A stretch of DNA of 41,033 nucleotides from Pseudocercospora fijiensis CIRAD86 (Eukaryota; Ascomycota; Dothideomycetes; Mycosphaerellales; Mycosphaerellaceae). Positions 12,181-23,092 of the stretch are shown here, in pieces. The notes beneath the pieces are model-generated. The model was not told where the DNA came from and ran no database searches. It was given only the letters and a program-made list of their open reading frames with translations. Where the stretch lies: positions 1 to 41,033 of the forward strand of contig NW_006921541.1 in NCBI RefSeq assembly GCF_000340215.1, written 5' to 3'. Made by a program: the position numbers and the translations under genes. The stretch's first letter is position 1, and each line of letters starts with the position of its first letter.

Positions 12181-13822
12181 TTACTCGGCATCCTCGGCGT
12201 CGCTACTCTCGACTAGTACTATAGACGAGGCGCTAGCCGCTAGCTTAACGCGCTTAGTATAAGCTAATATATCGTCGGCTAGGCGAGGATACGAAGCGAC
12301 TAGTAGAGTAAGAGATCGCTTAGTTAAGTAACGAGCGCGTAGGGTTAGCTCGTCTATAGCGCTAGTATCTCCGACGGAGTCGCTAGAGTTAGGGCGAATA
12401 GGAGAGCTAGCCTAACTACCTAGTAAGTATAGCTATATACCTATACGGTTAGGTTCGTAGTTAGACGGCGTTCTAAGGGAGGGAGTAGTAACTCTATAGT
12501 TACTATTATTATTATAATTATCGAAGGGACTAGTAAAACTCCGAAATCTTTAGACGAGGGGCGCGAGAGTAGGAGCGTAGTAGCTAATGTTTTATACGGC
12601 CCGGGTAAAATCGGCGTCGTAGTTAGGAGTACGCCGCTAAACGTACTTAAAATATACTATAAAGGGTATTAGTAATTCGACTAGTAACGGAGGTAATAAC
12701 TACTATACTAGATAGCGAAATAAATAATAACGTATAGTACGACTTACTATACTAATTAGGAATAATAGTAGAGTCGTATTAACCTATAGCGAGGGCCTCG
12801 GTAGCGAAATAGTAAAGGTACTATATAAGTCGAATCGGATAGGTATCTTTAGTAATATCGTTATAGTATAAATATTACGCTATAGCGTACTTAAGATACT
12901 CGTAGTCGCATCCTCCCGTACGGTTTAGGTTACGCTTATCGGCCTAAAAGAAGTTATCTAGTATAGGCTACTAGTAGTCGACGATAGTAGCGACTTCTCC
13001 TACTATCGTACTACTAAGTAATAGGCGAAAGATAGCTTCGACTAGGACAAGATTCTTATAGGTTAGATTAGAGATATAGCCCTACGTAGTATCTAATATC
13101 TAGTAGCGAATACCGTAGGACTTACGTATATAGGCGTAGGCTATACGCTATCTAATATTAGTATTAGCGTATTTACGGAATTAGGTTATAGGGGGCGTAC
13201 CGGTAGTACTATAAGCTCGTATAATCTCGTCTAACTAGATATAGTAGATCTCTTTATCTATAAGCTAGTTAGGTAGTAAGACTACTATAGTAAGCCGCTT
13301 CTAAATATCGAGATAGAAGGTCTACTAGTAGCGCGAGTCGATAGTATCGACGAGGCTTAATTCGAATACCGTAATAGCGTAAGTCTATTCTACGTAAGTA
13401 TAATAATTAACGATCGAGTTCTTCTTACTAAAGTCGACGATATCTACGATATACTATACATATATACCGTAATATAGATTAATAGACTCCGTATTAGTAC
13501 GCGAGGATAGGATAATAGCCTAGGTTCGAGGATTATTATTAAAGGTATCCTCGGTAGTAGCGCGCTCGGCGTACGTTATACTAGTATAAATAGTAGAGTA
13601 TCGGATCTAATATAACTCTAATACGAGGTCGAGGAGTTAGTAATTAAGTAGCTCTTCGACCTAGAATACTACCTTAGACGAAAGCTAGATAATATATATA
13701 TAGACGAGCTATAGTATTACTAGGTACTTCGGAGATAGGCGGACTAGATAGACGAGTCGATCTATATAACGGCTTAGAGCGGAAAGGGGCGTAGAGCCCT
13801 TTATATAGAACTAGAAGAAGTC

Positions 13823-13990
13823 CTATATTATTATCTAATATAAGGTACTAGAGTTATATTAGCGAGAAAGTAGTAGCGGACAGTTAGACTATAGACTACT
13901 TTATCGGCTAGCGAAATAGTCGTATACGTCTACTAGTTTTCGCTAGCTAGTAAAATAGTCTATAGTATAATAGACTTATAGGGATTAAAG
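13823..13990 (-). other. Probable intron with a P1 hairpin pair (SNF2 copy 2)
   Basis: The 3' end AATATAG is clear at 13823, but the 5' site is not. Hairpins lie at 13893-13922 and 13931-13965; the outer flanks ctatagac/gtctatag are also inverted, so the whole 80 bp can fold. Confidence 0.5.
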
Positions 13991-15606
13991 AGTCGGCGTA
14001 GAGGAGGTTAGCCTTTAGTCGGCGATAGTAGCGAGGAGGGGATAGGTAGTATAAAGACTAAGCTAGCGAAATAGTGCCTTATAAGTTAGCGTAGTAGAGG
14101 GGCGCTTAATACCGCGGTCTAGCTTATCGATATACTTAGCGAAGCGATAGTAAGCGGCATAGTATTCTATCTAGGAAATAGGAGTATATTATACCTTAAC
14201 GTTAATAACTTACTATAAGGGAATGTCGTCCCCTAAGGTTATAGTATAGTCGCGGATCTTAAGTTAGTTTCCCTTAGAGCGTCGGAGGACGTAGAGGCTA
14301 AAGGCGAATATTATTAGATATATCTAGTCGTCGTCGTCGAGGGGCCTATATAGGGCTTTAGAATTAAGTATTTAGAGGACGATATCGCGAAAGTATATAG
14401 CGCTAGTATAGACGTAGCGAGATAGTAGAGCTATACGATAGATTCGTAGGTCTTTAGAGATAGCGCTCTATCGGAGGCCGTAGTCGCGTTAGAAACGGCT
14501 ATAGTATATAACAGTATTAGTAACGTCCGAAAATCTAAAGATAAGGTCGGTCCGATCTTAGGCGTCCTATAGTTTAAGGATACAATAGAATAGAAACCGA
14601 GTAAGTATAGCGAAGTCGTTAAGATCGGTAGCTAATAGAGTCGCTATAGTAAACACAGCTACCGTATACGCGTTATTAAAGAGATTCTATATAGCGTCCG
14701 TTTAGAGGGAGAACTACGCCCGAAAGTAGTATACCTTATTATATATAATAATAGACGGATACGCGGCGCGTAAGTTAGCGAGACGAAACGTATTATCGGA
14801 TTAATACTTATTATATAATTTAGTATTATAGGCAATCTAGAGTTCTCTAATAGTGTTATTAGTACAGTCTCTATACTCTATTCGATAATCGACTACCTCG
14901 AGATTCTATAGTTATAATTCGTCCTTCTACTAATATAGCCGTAGCCGATTCTAAAACTAAGCTAGGCGGTTATATTACTTACGGTACGCTAGGCTAGGTA
15001 TAAGTGTCTCCTAAACAAAGGCCTCGCGAGTAGAGATAATAAGCGTACGAGTAGTCTATAGATCGCGGTTTAAAAGGGATACGATATATTTAATAAGTCC
15101 TAGGCCGTCGGATATATTTAGGTAACGCCGGATAATATAGATAGAATAGCGAGACTCGCTATTAAGCGCGATAAGAGTAGCGATATAGATATAGCGAGTA
15201 TAGTTAGGATTAGGACTAAAGTACTAGTTATAGGTATTGCGCTAGGTATTAATCGTCGCGGCGGTCCCGATTTAGTAGATAGGAGTATAGCGGTAAGGCG
15301 TCGTATAAGTCTTATCTAGCTTAGTATATAATTTAGTAATAGTCGACTTCTACGCGTTAACGTCCTCTTTAAGAGAGCCTAGGTAAATACCGTTAGCTTC
15401 GTACTCTAAGTAATCGAGTATCCTACGCTAGAGCGTCTAGCGGCTACTAATACCGAATCGCTAGTCGAGGAAAGTGTCGACTACTATTATAAGTAGGTCG
15501 CGTAGGTCGTCGTCGGGAATAGTCGGTATATTATAGAACGGGACGTAATAGCTAAAAATAGAGTCTAGTACGATATCTCGCTCTATATAAGCGTAGTCGA
15601 GTATAG

Positions 15607-15731
15607 CTACGACGATAGTTAGTAGAAAATAAGTATATATATAGACCGTTTTACCGGCCGGTAAATAGATATCTAGACGTATATTTACTAGCTAGCAAAA
15701 TAATCTATACGTTAGGATTAATATTTCTTAC
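15607..15731 (-). other. Inferred intron with a P1 hairpin pair (SNF2 copy 2)
   Basis: 125 bp, GTAAGA at 15731, branch-like ctaac and GTCGTAG at the 3' end. Hairpins lie at 15643-15668 (core accggccggt) and 15682-15712 (core ctagctag). The position matches the 8420-8556 intron of copy 1: both follow EYIEE a short distance after Walker A. Confidence 0.7.
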
Positions 15732-16580
15732 CTTAATATACGATACGCTATTCTTCGATATACTCGGACTAAGCTATAGCGGCGTAGAGGATAGAGATAG
15801 TCTTACTAGTACTAGTATCGTCGGCAAGAATAGCGCCCTATATAGGTAATTTCTATATTTCGACGATCTATATAATAGCCTATAGTTACTATATCGTAAG
15901 ACGGAGTCCGCGAAACGTAATACAATATAGGTATTTACTAACTTTATCGATCTCGCCGTCTAGGAGTACGGTAACGTCGATATTTATTACCGTATAGGCT
16001 TTATTAAATAATAGAGGCGTAGCTGTATACCTAGAGCGATAGTACTATAGGGTATCGAGTATACTAGCGTATAATATACGCTAGGCGTCGGTAATAGGAA
16101 ATAGGGTATCGGGCTAGGGCGCAAGCTATAGCTAGTTAGTATTAGCCTAGATAGTACTCTTACGCTTACTCGGGAGATATTTTATATTAGTAGGATTAAT
16201 AGTATCCGAAGTCGAAAAAGTTATATCGATACTATTACTAATATCTCGTAGAAAGGCTCGCTATAGTACCGGATCCTAATCGTTAATCTTATATATATCG
16301 TACGTCTTATACTACTTATAAAAGACATTCGTTAGGTCGTCTATTACGCGTATAGTTTGCTAGTAGTTATAAGTGTTATCTACTCGGGTCGACCTAGCCT
16401 CGCTAAGAAAGGCCTTTTCGTCGCGTACGAATTTATATACGTTACTAGATATAAGAGGACTAATAACTAGAAAGGGTAGACGCCTAGATAGACGTAGAGA
16501 GCCTAGAGCTAGCACTTCGGAGTCGTCCGCTATATTTAACTTAGAAACGTCCTTAGGTATCGCCTAGATAGTACTAATTC

Positions 16581-16960
16581 GATTATAGACTACTTTACTA
16601 GCTAGAAAATAACGACAGACGGTAGAAGTAGTAGTAGTAGTAGTAGAAGTAGTAGTAGTAGTAGTAGATAGAAAAGTAGAGAAAATACGGAGAAAGAGAA
16701 ATATAAATAGGTAGCGCGTAGGCGCTCGGACTAACGTATAGGCCGTAGGCGCGTACGCGTTAAATAGTAACACGGTCGACCTAACTAAAGGCTATATAAA
16801 AGAGTTATCCCGAGCGACGTAGCTAATTTATATAGATAGGCCGGGATTGTGTTTCGTTCGCCGCCTTAGTTAAGGCTAAGAAGTAAAGTCTACCGAAAAT
16901 AGGGTAGTATACGATTAAACTTAATATAAGTAGAGTAGGAGGTAAGGTAAAGTAAAGTAG
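16581..16960 (-). promoter_or_regulatory. Shared upstream cassette, copy B (with AGT microsatellite)
   Basis: P1-like hairpin at 16584-16612 (tttactagctagaaaat), then an expanded agt-repeat tract at about 16626-16670, then the core ctatataaaagag-gcgacgtagctaatttata and the tail cgttcgccgccttagttaaggc. The core begins about 215 bp upstream of the inferred SNF2 copy 2 start. A 69-residue open frame on the minus strand (16564-16773, Thr-run from the microsatellite) lies in the cassette and is not considered a gene. Confidence 0.6.
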
Positions 16961-17398
16961 TATAAGGTATACTAGGCTAATAGATATAGAATATAGGCGC
17001 GTCTATTTTGCTATACGGGATTGTAGTTAGTATTAGTAAAAAATAGCGGATAATAGAGGGCGAGGCGTTATAAGGACGCGATAATTTTCTAGTAGGCAAT
17101 ACTATTAGTAGCTAAGTGCCGTAGGCTAGCGTATTATATAGCGTAAGACGAGTATTAAAGCGGGTTAGTCGAACGAAGGTAGGGAATAGGGTACGTAGGA
17201 ATTCGTAGATAGTATAGTTAAATATAGTTATTCGCGTAATATACGATATAGTATACTATAGGACTAATAATATCTAAGCGTATCGTCTATCTACCGAGAG
17301 AAATAGAGGTACGCCGATAAGGAACTTATACGTCGATCTTACGGAGACTATATTAGGGCCTAGGACGCGCGAGTAGAGCTCTCTAGGATATTAGTTAG
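16961..17398. other. Spacer, nothing recognised
   Basis: RIP-type sequence between cassette B and the 212-bp duplication, with no protein-like frame and no hairpin of either family. Confidence 0.35.
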
Positions 17399-17822
17399 TA
17401 CTTTATTTAGGCCTAGATAGACTGTATCTCGGCAGATTACGGTTTAGAGGTACGACCGCGAATACGCTTAATCTCGTCGTCGCTAAAGATATACTCTAGT
17501 ATAGGAGCCGTAGATAGATAAGTAGAGAGTAGATAGAGTAAGTCTAGCTCGAGATAGTAGTAGGCGGGATCGATACGATATAGATAGTATACTAGACGCT
17601 AAGTCCTAGGTACTTTATTTAGGCCTAGATAGACTACATCTCGGCAGATTACAGTTTAAAGGTACGACCGCGAATACGCTTAATCTCGTCGTCGCTAAAG
17701 ATACACTCTAGTATAAGAGCCGTAGATAGATAAGTAGAGAGTAGATAGAGCAAGTCTAGCTCGAGATAATAGTAGGCAGGATCGATACGATATAGATAGT
17801 ATACTAGACGCTAAGTCCTAGG
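17399..17822. repeat. 212-bp direct tandem duplication
   Basis: Bases 17399-17610 are repeated at 17611-17822. By eye they differ at nine positions, all transitions. The unit overlaps the 3' end of the small pseudogene to its right; 212 is not a multiple of 3, so the second copy on the gene strand is out of frame. Both copies already look RIP-mutated, so the duplication is probably younger than most of the RIP. Confidence 0.85.
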
Positions 17823-18667
17823 CGCCGACGGCTAGTTCTATAAGCGTTTCTAGGTAATAGCGGAGATATCGGTTATAGTAGCAATATAAAATATAGCTAG
17901 GCGAGCGTAGCTATAAGAGTAATAGATAATTGCCTTTACGTCCGGATTGTCTTCGAAGGATCTATAGGCGACGGTACTCTAATATATAGATATATAGTCT
18001 AGGGTAGCGTACGGGATCCGATATATATCTAGTAGTAGATAGAGCGTATTATAGGCAAATAGGTCTACGTCGACGGTAAACCTAACTTTAGAAAACTATA
18101 GGATAATATATATATAGATAAGCGATAAGACTACTATAAACCGATAGGACGGGGCGACTAGTTATATAAGCTAGTAGACGCGATACTCTAGTATAGGAAT
18201 AGATATAGTAACTTTAGGATACTACTAGATAGAGTCCTATATATTCGCTAATAATCGAGTACTATATACTAGTTAGTCGGGTAGTATATAGTTTCGTCGA
18301 CTATAGACCGCTTTACTAGCTAGTAAAGGTAATAGATATCGCTAACCGTTTACTAGCTAGTAAAGTAGTCTATAGCATAGCTAACTTATAGTAGGGCACT
18401 ATCGAAGGGAGGACGTATATAGGGGTAGGATAAGAAATAAATACTATAGGATATATTATATACAGTCCTAACGAGCTTATAGTATATAGTAGTATAATAG
18501 AGGCGAGCGCTTGCCTAGGATACGAACTAGACTAGGTCGATAAAGTAATTATATATAATATTAAAGTATTTGTAGTAGCGATTATAGAAGATAGCTATAG
18601 CTTATTAATCTACGCGGGATCGGCCTAGCGTACTATCTATAGTATTATCGTTAGCGACTTTTACTAT
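17611..18667 (-). pseudogene. RIP-inactivated unknown gene with cassette C upstream
   Basis: Start inferred at ATA 18667 (frame VKVANDNTIDSTLGRSRVD). Exon 1 reads on with NRYYKYFNIIYNYFIDLV and RTVYNISYSIYFLSYPYIRP. An intron with a P1 hairpin pair follows. Exon 2 reads KVTISIPILEYRVY, FTVDVDLFAYNTLYLLLDIY, FEDNPDVKAIIYYSYSYARL and IFSDDEIKRIRGRTF. Interruptions are TAG/TAA as expected from RIP. About 300 codons. It is rich in aromatic and aliphatic residues, but many Tyr are probably former His/Cys. No domain is recognised. The 3' end runs into the 212-bp duplication, which shifts frame, so the original stop is uncertain. Confidence 0.5.
18255..18400 (-). other. Probable intron with a P1 hairpin pair
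   Basis: 3' end GTATATAG with GACTAAC branch-like sequence; the 5' site is uncertain (near gatagtgccc). Hairpins at 18297-18330 and 18345-18380 are both cttta-ctagctag-taaag, and the outer arms ctatagac/gtctatag are inverted as well, giving the cleanest double hairpin in the window. Confidence 0.55.
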
Positions 18668-18731
18668 AGTAGTAATTAGAGGCGACGACGTATATAGTTT
18701 ATAGTATATATACGGATATAGTAGTAGTATA

Positions 18732-19070
18732 ACTATAGACTAATTTACTAGGCGGAAAAGTTACTAGGTAAGTAGAGTAGGCGGTAGTAGAAGTAGGTAG
18801 TAAGGTAGAAGAGAAGTCGAGAAGTAGAAGGAGATATAAATTAGCGTAGTATAGGCGCTTAGGCTAAGACTAGTAGACTAGCGGTTTACTTTACTAAGGC
18901 GCGTACGAAAAGGTCGTTCTAAGCGATATAGCGAATTTATATAGCGAAGTCGGGATTACGCTTTGTTCGCCGCTTTAGTCGAGGCCGAGAGATAAAGTCT
19001 ACCGAAATACGCTAGTATAGTATTAAACTTAATCTAAGTAAAGGGTATAAAGTCGAGTAACGACAAGCGT
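18732..19070 (-). promoter_or_regulatory. Shared upstream cassette, copy C
   Basis: P1-like hairpin at 18733-18765, purine tract, core gcggtttactttactaagg-gcgatatagcgaattta, and tail gttcgccgctttagtcgagg-taaagtctaccgaaatacgc. The core begins about 218 bp upstream of the inferred start at 18667. Confidence 0.6.
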
Positions 19071-19384
19071 ACTAAGCTAATAGATACCTAAGGCATAGTC
19101 GACCGTTCTACTAGTAAAGGCAATAGTAGATACGTATAGCTAGATAGGATATAAGGCAACTATAGCGGCTATAGGGACGATAGACTTTGCTAGCTAGTAA
19201 AATAGTCGACAATTACGGGAGATATCGGTACGTATAGTATAGGAAAGGATAAGATAGCAGATATATAAATTAAATTATTATATAAGGATAAGAGCAATAG
19301 AGAGCTAGATAGTATAGAACTATAGTAGTATAAGCTACGGTATAGTCTATAATACTACGTACGTCTATATTAATCCGCCGTCGA
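19071..19384. other. Spacer with two P1 hairpins
   Basis: Degenerate hairpin at 19099-19120 (ttctactagtaaagg) and a clean one at 19180-19212 (tttgctagctagtaaaat). They lie beyond the 3' end of the next small pseudogene. No coding frame seen. Confidence 0.4.
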
Positions 19385-19867
19385 GAGTATAGTATAATAG
19401 GTAACCTAGGGGCGTACGTAGGCTTCCCTACGCCTAGTTCTATATAGAGTAACTAAATAAATGCTAATTATTATAGCGGAGCTATATAGAGACGATTCCG
19501 ACCTTAACTTCTATAGCTCTATTACTAGTATACGAGGCTAATATCTCTAAATATACCGAGTATAGTCCCTTTAAAATCTAGTATAGCCGATACTAACTAG
19601 GAAGATCGCGAGCTTACGTAGTCGGAGTTAGTAGAGCTTTTCGGAATAGCCGTCGAGGTCGAGCTAAGAGAAGCTTAATATTCGACCGCGGTAGTATTCG
19701 ATCTCTTTATTAATTAAGTAGGTATAGAAAAATAGCTAGCGGTTTTTATTAATATAGAGACGATAGAGTTCGGCCTTAAAGGGCGCGACGGCGGTACTAT
19801 CGGTATAGTCTACTATAGCGATAATCGGACGTAGTAGGGAGCTTAGTAGGTAGTCGTAGTATAGTAT
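19385..19867 (-). pseudogene. RIP-inactivated small unknown gene with cassette D upstream
   Basis: Start inferred at ATA 19867 (frame LYYDYLLSSLLRPIIAIVDY). The frame continues with APFKAELYRLYINKNR, INKEIEYYRGRILSFS, LDLDGYSEKLY and LRLRKLAIFLVSIGYTRF, broken by TAG. About 160 codons. No family is recognised. It lies in line with the other minus-strand genes and has the shared cassette at the expected distance. The 3' end is placed where the frame loses protein character and is approximate. Confidence 0.45.
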
Positions 19868-19898
19868 AGTACAGTAGCGCAGGATATACGTATAGGGC

Positions 19899-20225
19899 TA
19901 TAGACTAGTTTGCTAGCCGGAGGAATAGATAGACGAGTATAGGTCGCTAGTAGTAGAAGTAGATTATAAAGTAGAGAGAGTTAGCGGCCGAAAAGAGACC
20001 TATATTAGTACGTTAATAGCGCTCGGGGCAAGACCGGTAGACTAGCGGTTTACTCTACTTATATACGTATAAAAGAGTCCTTCTAGGCGATATAGCTAAT
20101 TTGTATAGTAAGGTTAGGACTATACTTCGTTCGCCGCCTTAGTTAATACTATAAAGTAAAGTCTGCCGAAATACGCTAATATACGGTTAAACTTAGCCTA
20201 AGTAAAGGACAGACGCAAAGGCGAT
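19899..20225 (-). promoter_or_regulatory. Shared upstream cassette, copy D
   Basis: P1-like hairpin at 19900-19930 (gtttgctagccggagg), gtagtag tract, core gcggtttactctacttat-tataaaagag-gcgatatagctaatttgta, and tail cgttcgccgccttagttaa-taaagtctgccgaaatacgc. The core begins about 183 bp upstream of the inferred start at 19867. Confidence 0.6.
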
Positions 20226-20267
20226 ATCGAGCTACGTAGGCACAGTAGCAAATACCTAAGGCAATAC

Positions 20268-20298
20268 TAGCCGTTTTACTAGGTAGAATAATAGCTAG
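20268..20298. repeat. P1-like hairpin
   Basis: ccgttttactaggtagaata with imperfect arms, just outside cassette D. No splice sites assigned. Confidence 0.4.
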
Positions 20299-20478
20299 TA
20301 TTACTAACTACGAGATTATAGGGCGCGGTAGTAAATATAGGGCGGTCGGCGCAATAGTACGTAATAGTACTAGCTATATTATTAGTTAATATATACGATA
20401 AGCTATAGGAGATATACTACGTAGAAACGGGCGAGATAGGATAAAGATAGGAAAGAGGGTCGAGTCTTCGACCGAGTA

Positions 20479-21090
20479 TTAGACGCGTAAGATAGATATA
20501 CGTATAGGATATAGTAATCTCCTATAATAGGTAGTTTAGGTAAGGATATATCTATTAGGGCGGATAGTAGCGTAGATATATAGATACGATATAAGTTGTA
20601 CGCTATAGAAAGGGAAGGGGATATAACTAGTCTTTAAGTTTAATAGCGAGCCCGATTCTGTTTATAGAAGGGGATAGAGTTTCCCCTTAGCCGAGTAAGT
20701 ATTAGATATAGTAGTATAGATTGTCTATACCGTATAGTAGTTATACGCGATAATCGGGTAGTTGCGCTAGAAGCGATAATAAGTCTATTATAGTTCCTAT
20801 TATAGAGTATAACCGACGACTACTTTATACTACTCGATATCGAATACGCCGTTCGCGAATAGGATTGTTAGCGCTTAGGCGGAGGCGTAAGAGAGCGAGA
20901 GAAGTTATTAGGGAAGATATATCGCGAGAGGAGCGCTACTATCTAGCGATATCTAATAATTATAAGATTGCCCGGCGCTCTAGTACGAGTTCGCGGTAAG
21001 GATAGTAGGATAGATAATACTAGGGCGCGATACGAGCGTCTAATAGGGGCGTACAGGCTACTAGATCGGATCTACGGGCATTAATTCCCG
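20479..21090 (-). pseudogene. RIP-inactivated unknown gene, about 200 codons
   Basis: Minus-strand frame reading LTILFANGVFDIE, YKVVVGYTL, NYPIIAYNYYTV, then SAKGKLYPLL, TESGSLLNLKTSYIPFPF and ending RISILRV followed by TAA at 20479-20481. Stops inside are at expected Gln/Trp positions. No domain recognised. The start is not fixed, and no copy of the shared cassette is visible in the 300 bp upstream, unlike the four genes to its left. It may be transcribed divergently from the plus-strand gene beginning near 21.4 kb. Confidence 0.45.
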
Positions 21091-21379
21091 TTATTCTAGG
21101 CGGCTAAATAGTTTATATATAGATAGGCGAAGCGGAGGGGATTTAGTATTATAAAAAGCAAATACGATATTAATATATTAGGTTAATAAACTCGTATAAC
21201 GTACTAGTACGGCGACGGTAGAGATAGAGAAGATACGTATCTATAGCGAGGGATTATAGAGATAATAGGGGCCGAGGGGAGATATAAATAGATTATAGGC
21301 AAGTAGATAATAGACTAATCTAATACGCGTTATAACTACGGCGAGAGCGACCGAGTAGACCTAGAGTAGTATAGTACGT
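21091..21379. other. Intergenic region between divergent pseudogenes
   Basis: About 290 bp between a minus-strand and a plus-strand frame. It probably held promoters for both, but no element is recognised. Confidence 0.35.
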
Positions 21380-22584
21380 AGGAGGCGTACTAGCGAATTA
21401 GGATATAGTTTATAATAATATATACCTAGGGTCGTTCGATAGAAGTATATAAAGTAGTAGCTAGGTTAGTATATCGGTACGTAGGGTTAAATAAAAAACA
21501 AGCGGATAAGGTTATCGAGGATATCTCGTAGCTACCGGAGATAAAGAAAATTAAACAGCCGGACTATTCGACCGCAGGTATAGAACTAAATATACTAAGA
21601 TACGCGGGCTTTTATATATAGCCGGAAACGGTAAGGGATAGGTTTAAGTACCTAGTCGTCGCCTATCCCGAGCTTTTAGAGCTATATACTAAGAGCGATA
21701 GGACGTTAATTATAGATAATACATTCGTAAAACCGGATAGTAGTAGGTGCCGTATATGTCTAGTAGGCTTTATTATCGATAGGATAGCGGTTACGATAGC
21801 GGTAATACGAATAGACTACCCGACCGTAAATAGGTATTATCTAGCTACGTAGTATATAAAGTTAATACTACTAGATACGTAGCTAGACGATCCGCTATTA
21901 ATACTCTATATAACGACGACAATATTAATTAAGAGCGTATAGTAGGAGTACTTTCCCGACGCGATCCTATACTAGGCGAAATAGTACCTAGACTACTTAT
22001 TAATAGTAAATAGCATCCGATTACTACGCCGAGTAGTAGGGCTACCTATATAGTAGGATTTAATAGATCTTACTATTAAGGTAATTCCGGTTCTAGAGGC
22101 GGCATACTATAAGCTACTAGACGTATATAGTATAGCTAACCTCGATAAAGTATTAAGAGAGGTAAAGGAGGTCCTAGAACTTAAGTTTAAGGGTAAAGAT
22201 TTAATCGACTATATTCGCGACGAGTATATACCTTTATTATTAGACGGGATATCTAACGCTAATCGAATAGTAAGTATAGTATAGGAGGAAGGCTAGAGAA
22301 TACGAGATAGTATACGTATCGGAGTAGCCGTATAGCTCGAGGCTACGCGGAGCGGTATCTCGGAAATATTAGAGACAATAGATCCGTTCTAGGTAGGGCA
22401 ACTATAATATATCGATAGGCTCGAGTATATATAAGCCTATACTAAGCATATTATACGTAATGCATTCGATATATATATACTACCGTCTCTAAGTAGATAT
22501 AGTAGTTAAGTAATATAGACCGCCTCGTATTTCCCTAACCTATTAAACTATAGGATAATAAATACGACTATATAAGAGTACTAA
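21380..22584 (+). pseudogene. RIP-inactivated unknown gene, about 400 codons
   Basis: The longest well-preserved plus-strand frame. It reads VYKVVARLVYRYVGLNKK, LPEIKKIKQPDYSTAGIELN, TVRDRFKYLVVAYPELLELY, DRTLIIDNTFVKPDSSRCR, VLREVKEVLELKFKGKDLID, IRDEYIPLLLDGISNANRIV and ATRSGISEILETIDPF, with TAG/TAA only where Gln/Trp are likely. No frameshift was needed across 1.2 kb, so RIP, not indels, inactivated it. It looks largely helical and soluble, with no signal peptide. Family not recognised. The start lies at or before 21380. The TAA at 22582-22584 sits at the edge of a P1 hairpin pair, so a further exon is possible. Confidence 0.55.
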
Positions 22585-22646
22585 CCGTTTTACCGGCTAG
22601 GAAAATAGACAATAGCCCGGTAGTTTGCTAGGCGGCAAAATAGTTA
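22581..22646. repeat. P1 hairpin pair
   Basis: Hairpins at 22581-22605 (ccgttttaccggctagg) and 22616-22646 (gtttgctaggcggcaaaat), about 36 bp apart. They directly follow the end of the 21.4-22.6 kb frame and may mark an intron on the plus strand. Confidence 0.55.
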
Positions 22647-22841
22647 GCATTATACTATTAATAATTTACTATATAATATACGGTAGTAGGAGGAGGTAAT
22701 CTATAAAACCTATCCTAGAAAACGCCGTTAGTATACGGAGCGTAATACGTAAGTAAGCTAGACCCGAGGGTTAGTAACGATTAGGGTAAATCTTAGCGGC
22801 GGTAAGGTTACTAATTTGCTCGGACTATCTTAGTTATAGTA

Positions 22842-23092
22842 GGTTTATATTCGGGTAGATAAATAATAAAAGATATAGTTAGATTAGGGCGTTGTTATCT
22901 AATCGATCGCGGGAGAAATTAGTTTTCGAGAATTGTAGTCGTTCGAAAATATACTATAATTTCGGATATATATCCCGGATAGACGAACTAACTACTATCT
23001 ATTCTACGATATTACGAGTTAACAGTTTTAAGAACCGAATACTAACCGAGTTAATCGTAGTATTTTATTACGTATATAATAACTATATATAA
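22842..23092 (+). pseudogene. Possible residual coding exon
   Basis: A plus-strand frame with few stops, reading NRSREKLVFENCSRSKIYYN and YISRIDELTTIYSTILRVNS and ending at TAA 23090-23092. The last 66 codons are open, rare in this window. It may be a downstream exon of the 21.4-22.6 kb gene or chance. No family recognised. Confidence 0.3.

Larger units (their letters stand above)
12181..16560 (-). pseudogene. RIP-inactivated SNF2-type ATPase/helicase, copy 2
   Basis: A paralog of the gene at 4.1-10.6 kb. The inferred start is ATA at 16560 (frame KDVSKLNIADDSEVLAL) and the stop is TAA at 12181-12183 after EDAE. Walker A at about 15797-15845 reads GAILADDTSTSKTISILY, the same motif as copy 1 with the last Gly of GxGKT replaced by Ser. 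The helicase C-terminal lobe at about 13330-13570 reads ATTEDTFNNNPRT, then AIILSSRTNTESINL and TVFELSLVDTIDS. It is shorter than copy 1, lacking the Pro/Lys-rich N-terminus and most of the long tail. At least two introns are likely, each with a P1 hairpin pair. Cassette B lies upstream. The two copies share organisation, but the sequence is diverged well beyond what RIP alone would give, so they are old paralogs rather than a fresh duplication. Predicted role: nuclear DNA-dependent ATPase; specific function unknown. Confidence 0.7.

Noticed and set aside
16373..16567. 64-residue plus-strand open frame
   Set aside because: It lies antisense to the N-terminal exon of SNF2 copy 2, whose minus-strand frame is longer and consistent with RIP.
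16564..16773. 69-residue minus-strand open frame with a Thr run
   Set aside because: The Thr run is a translated agt microsatellite inside upstream cassette B; no matching frame in the other three cassette copies.
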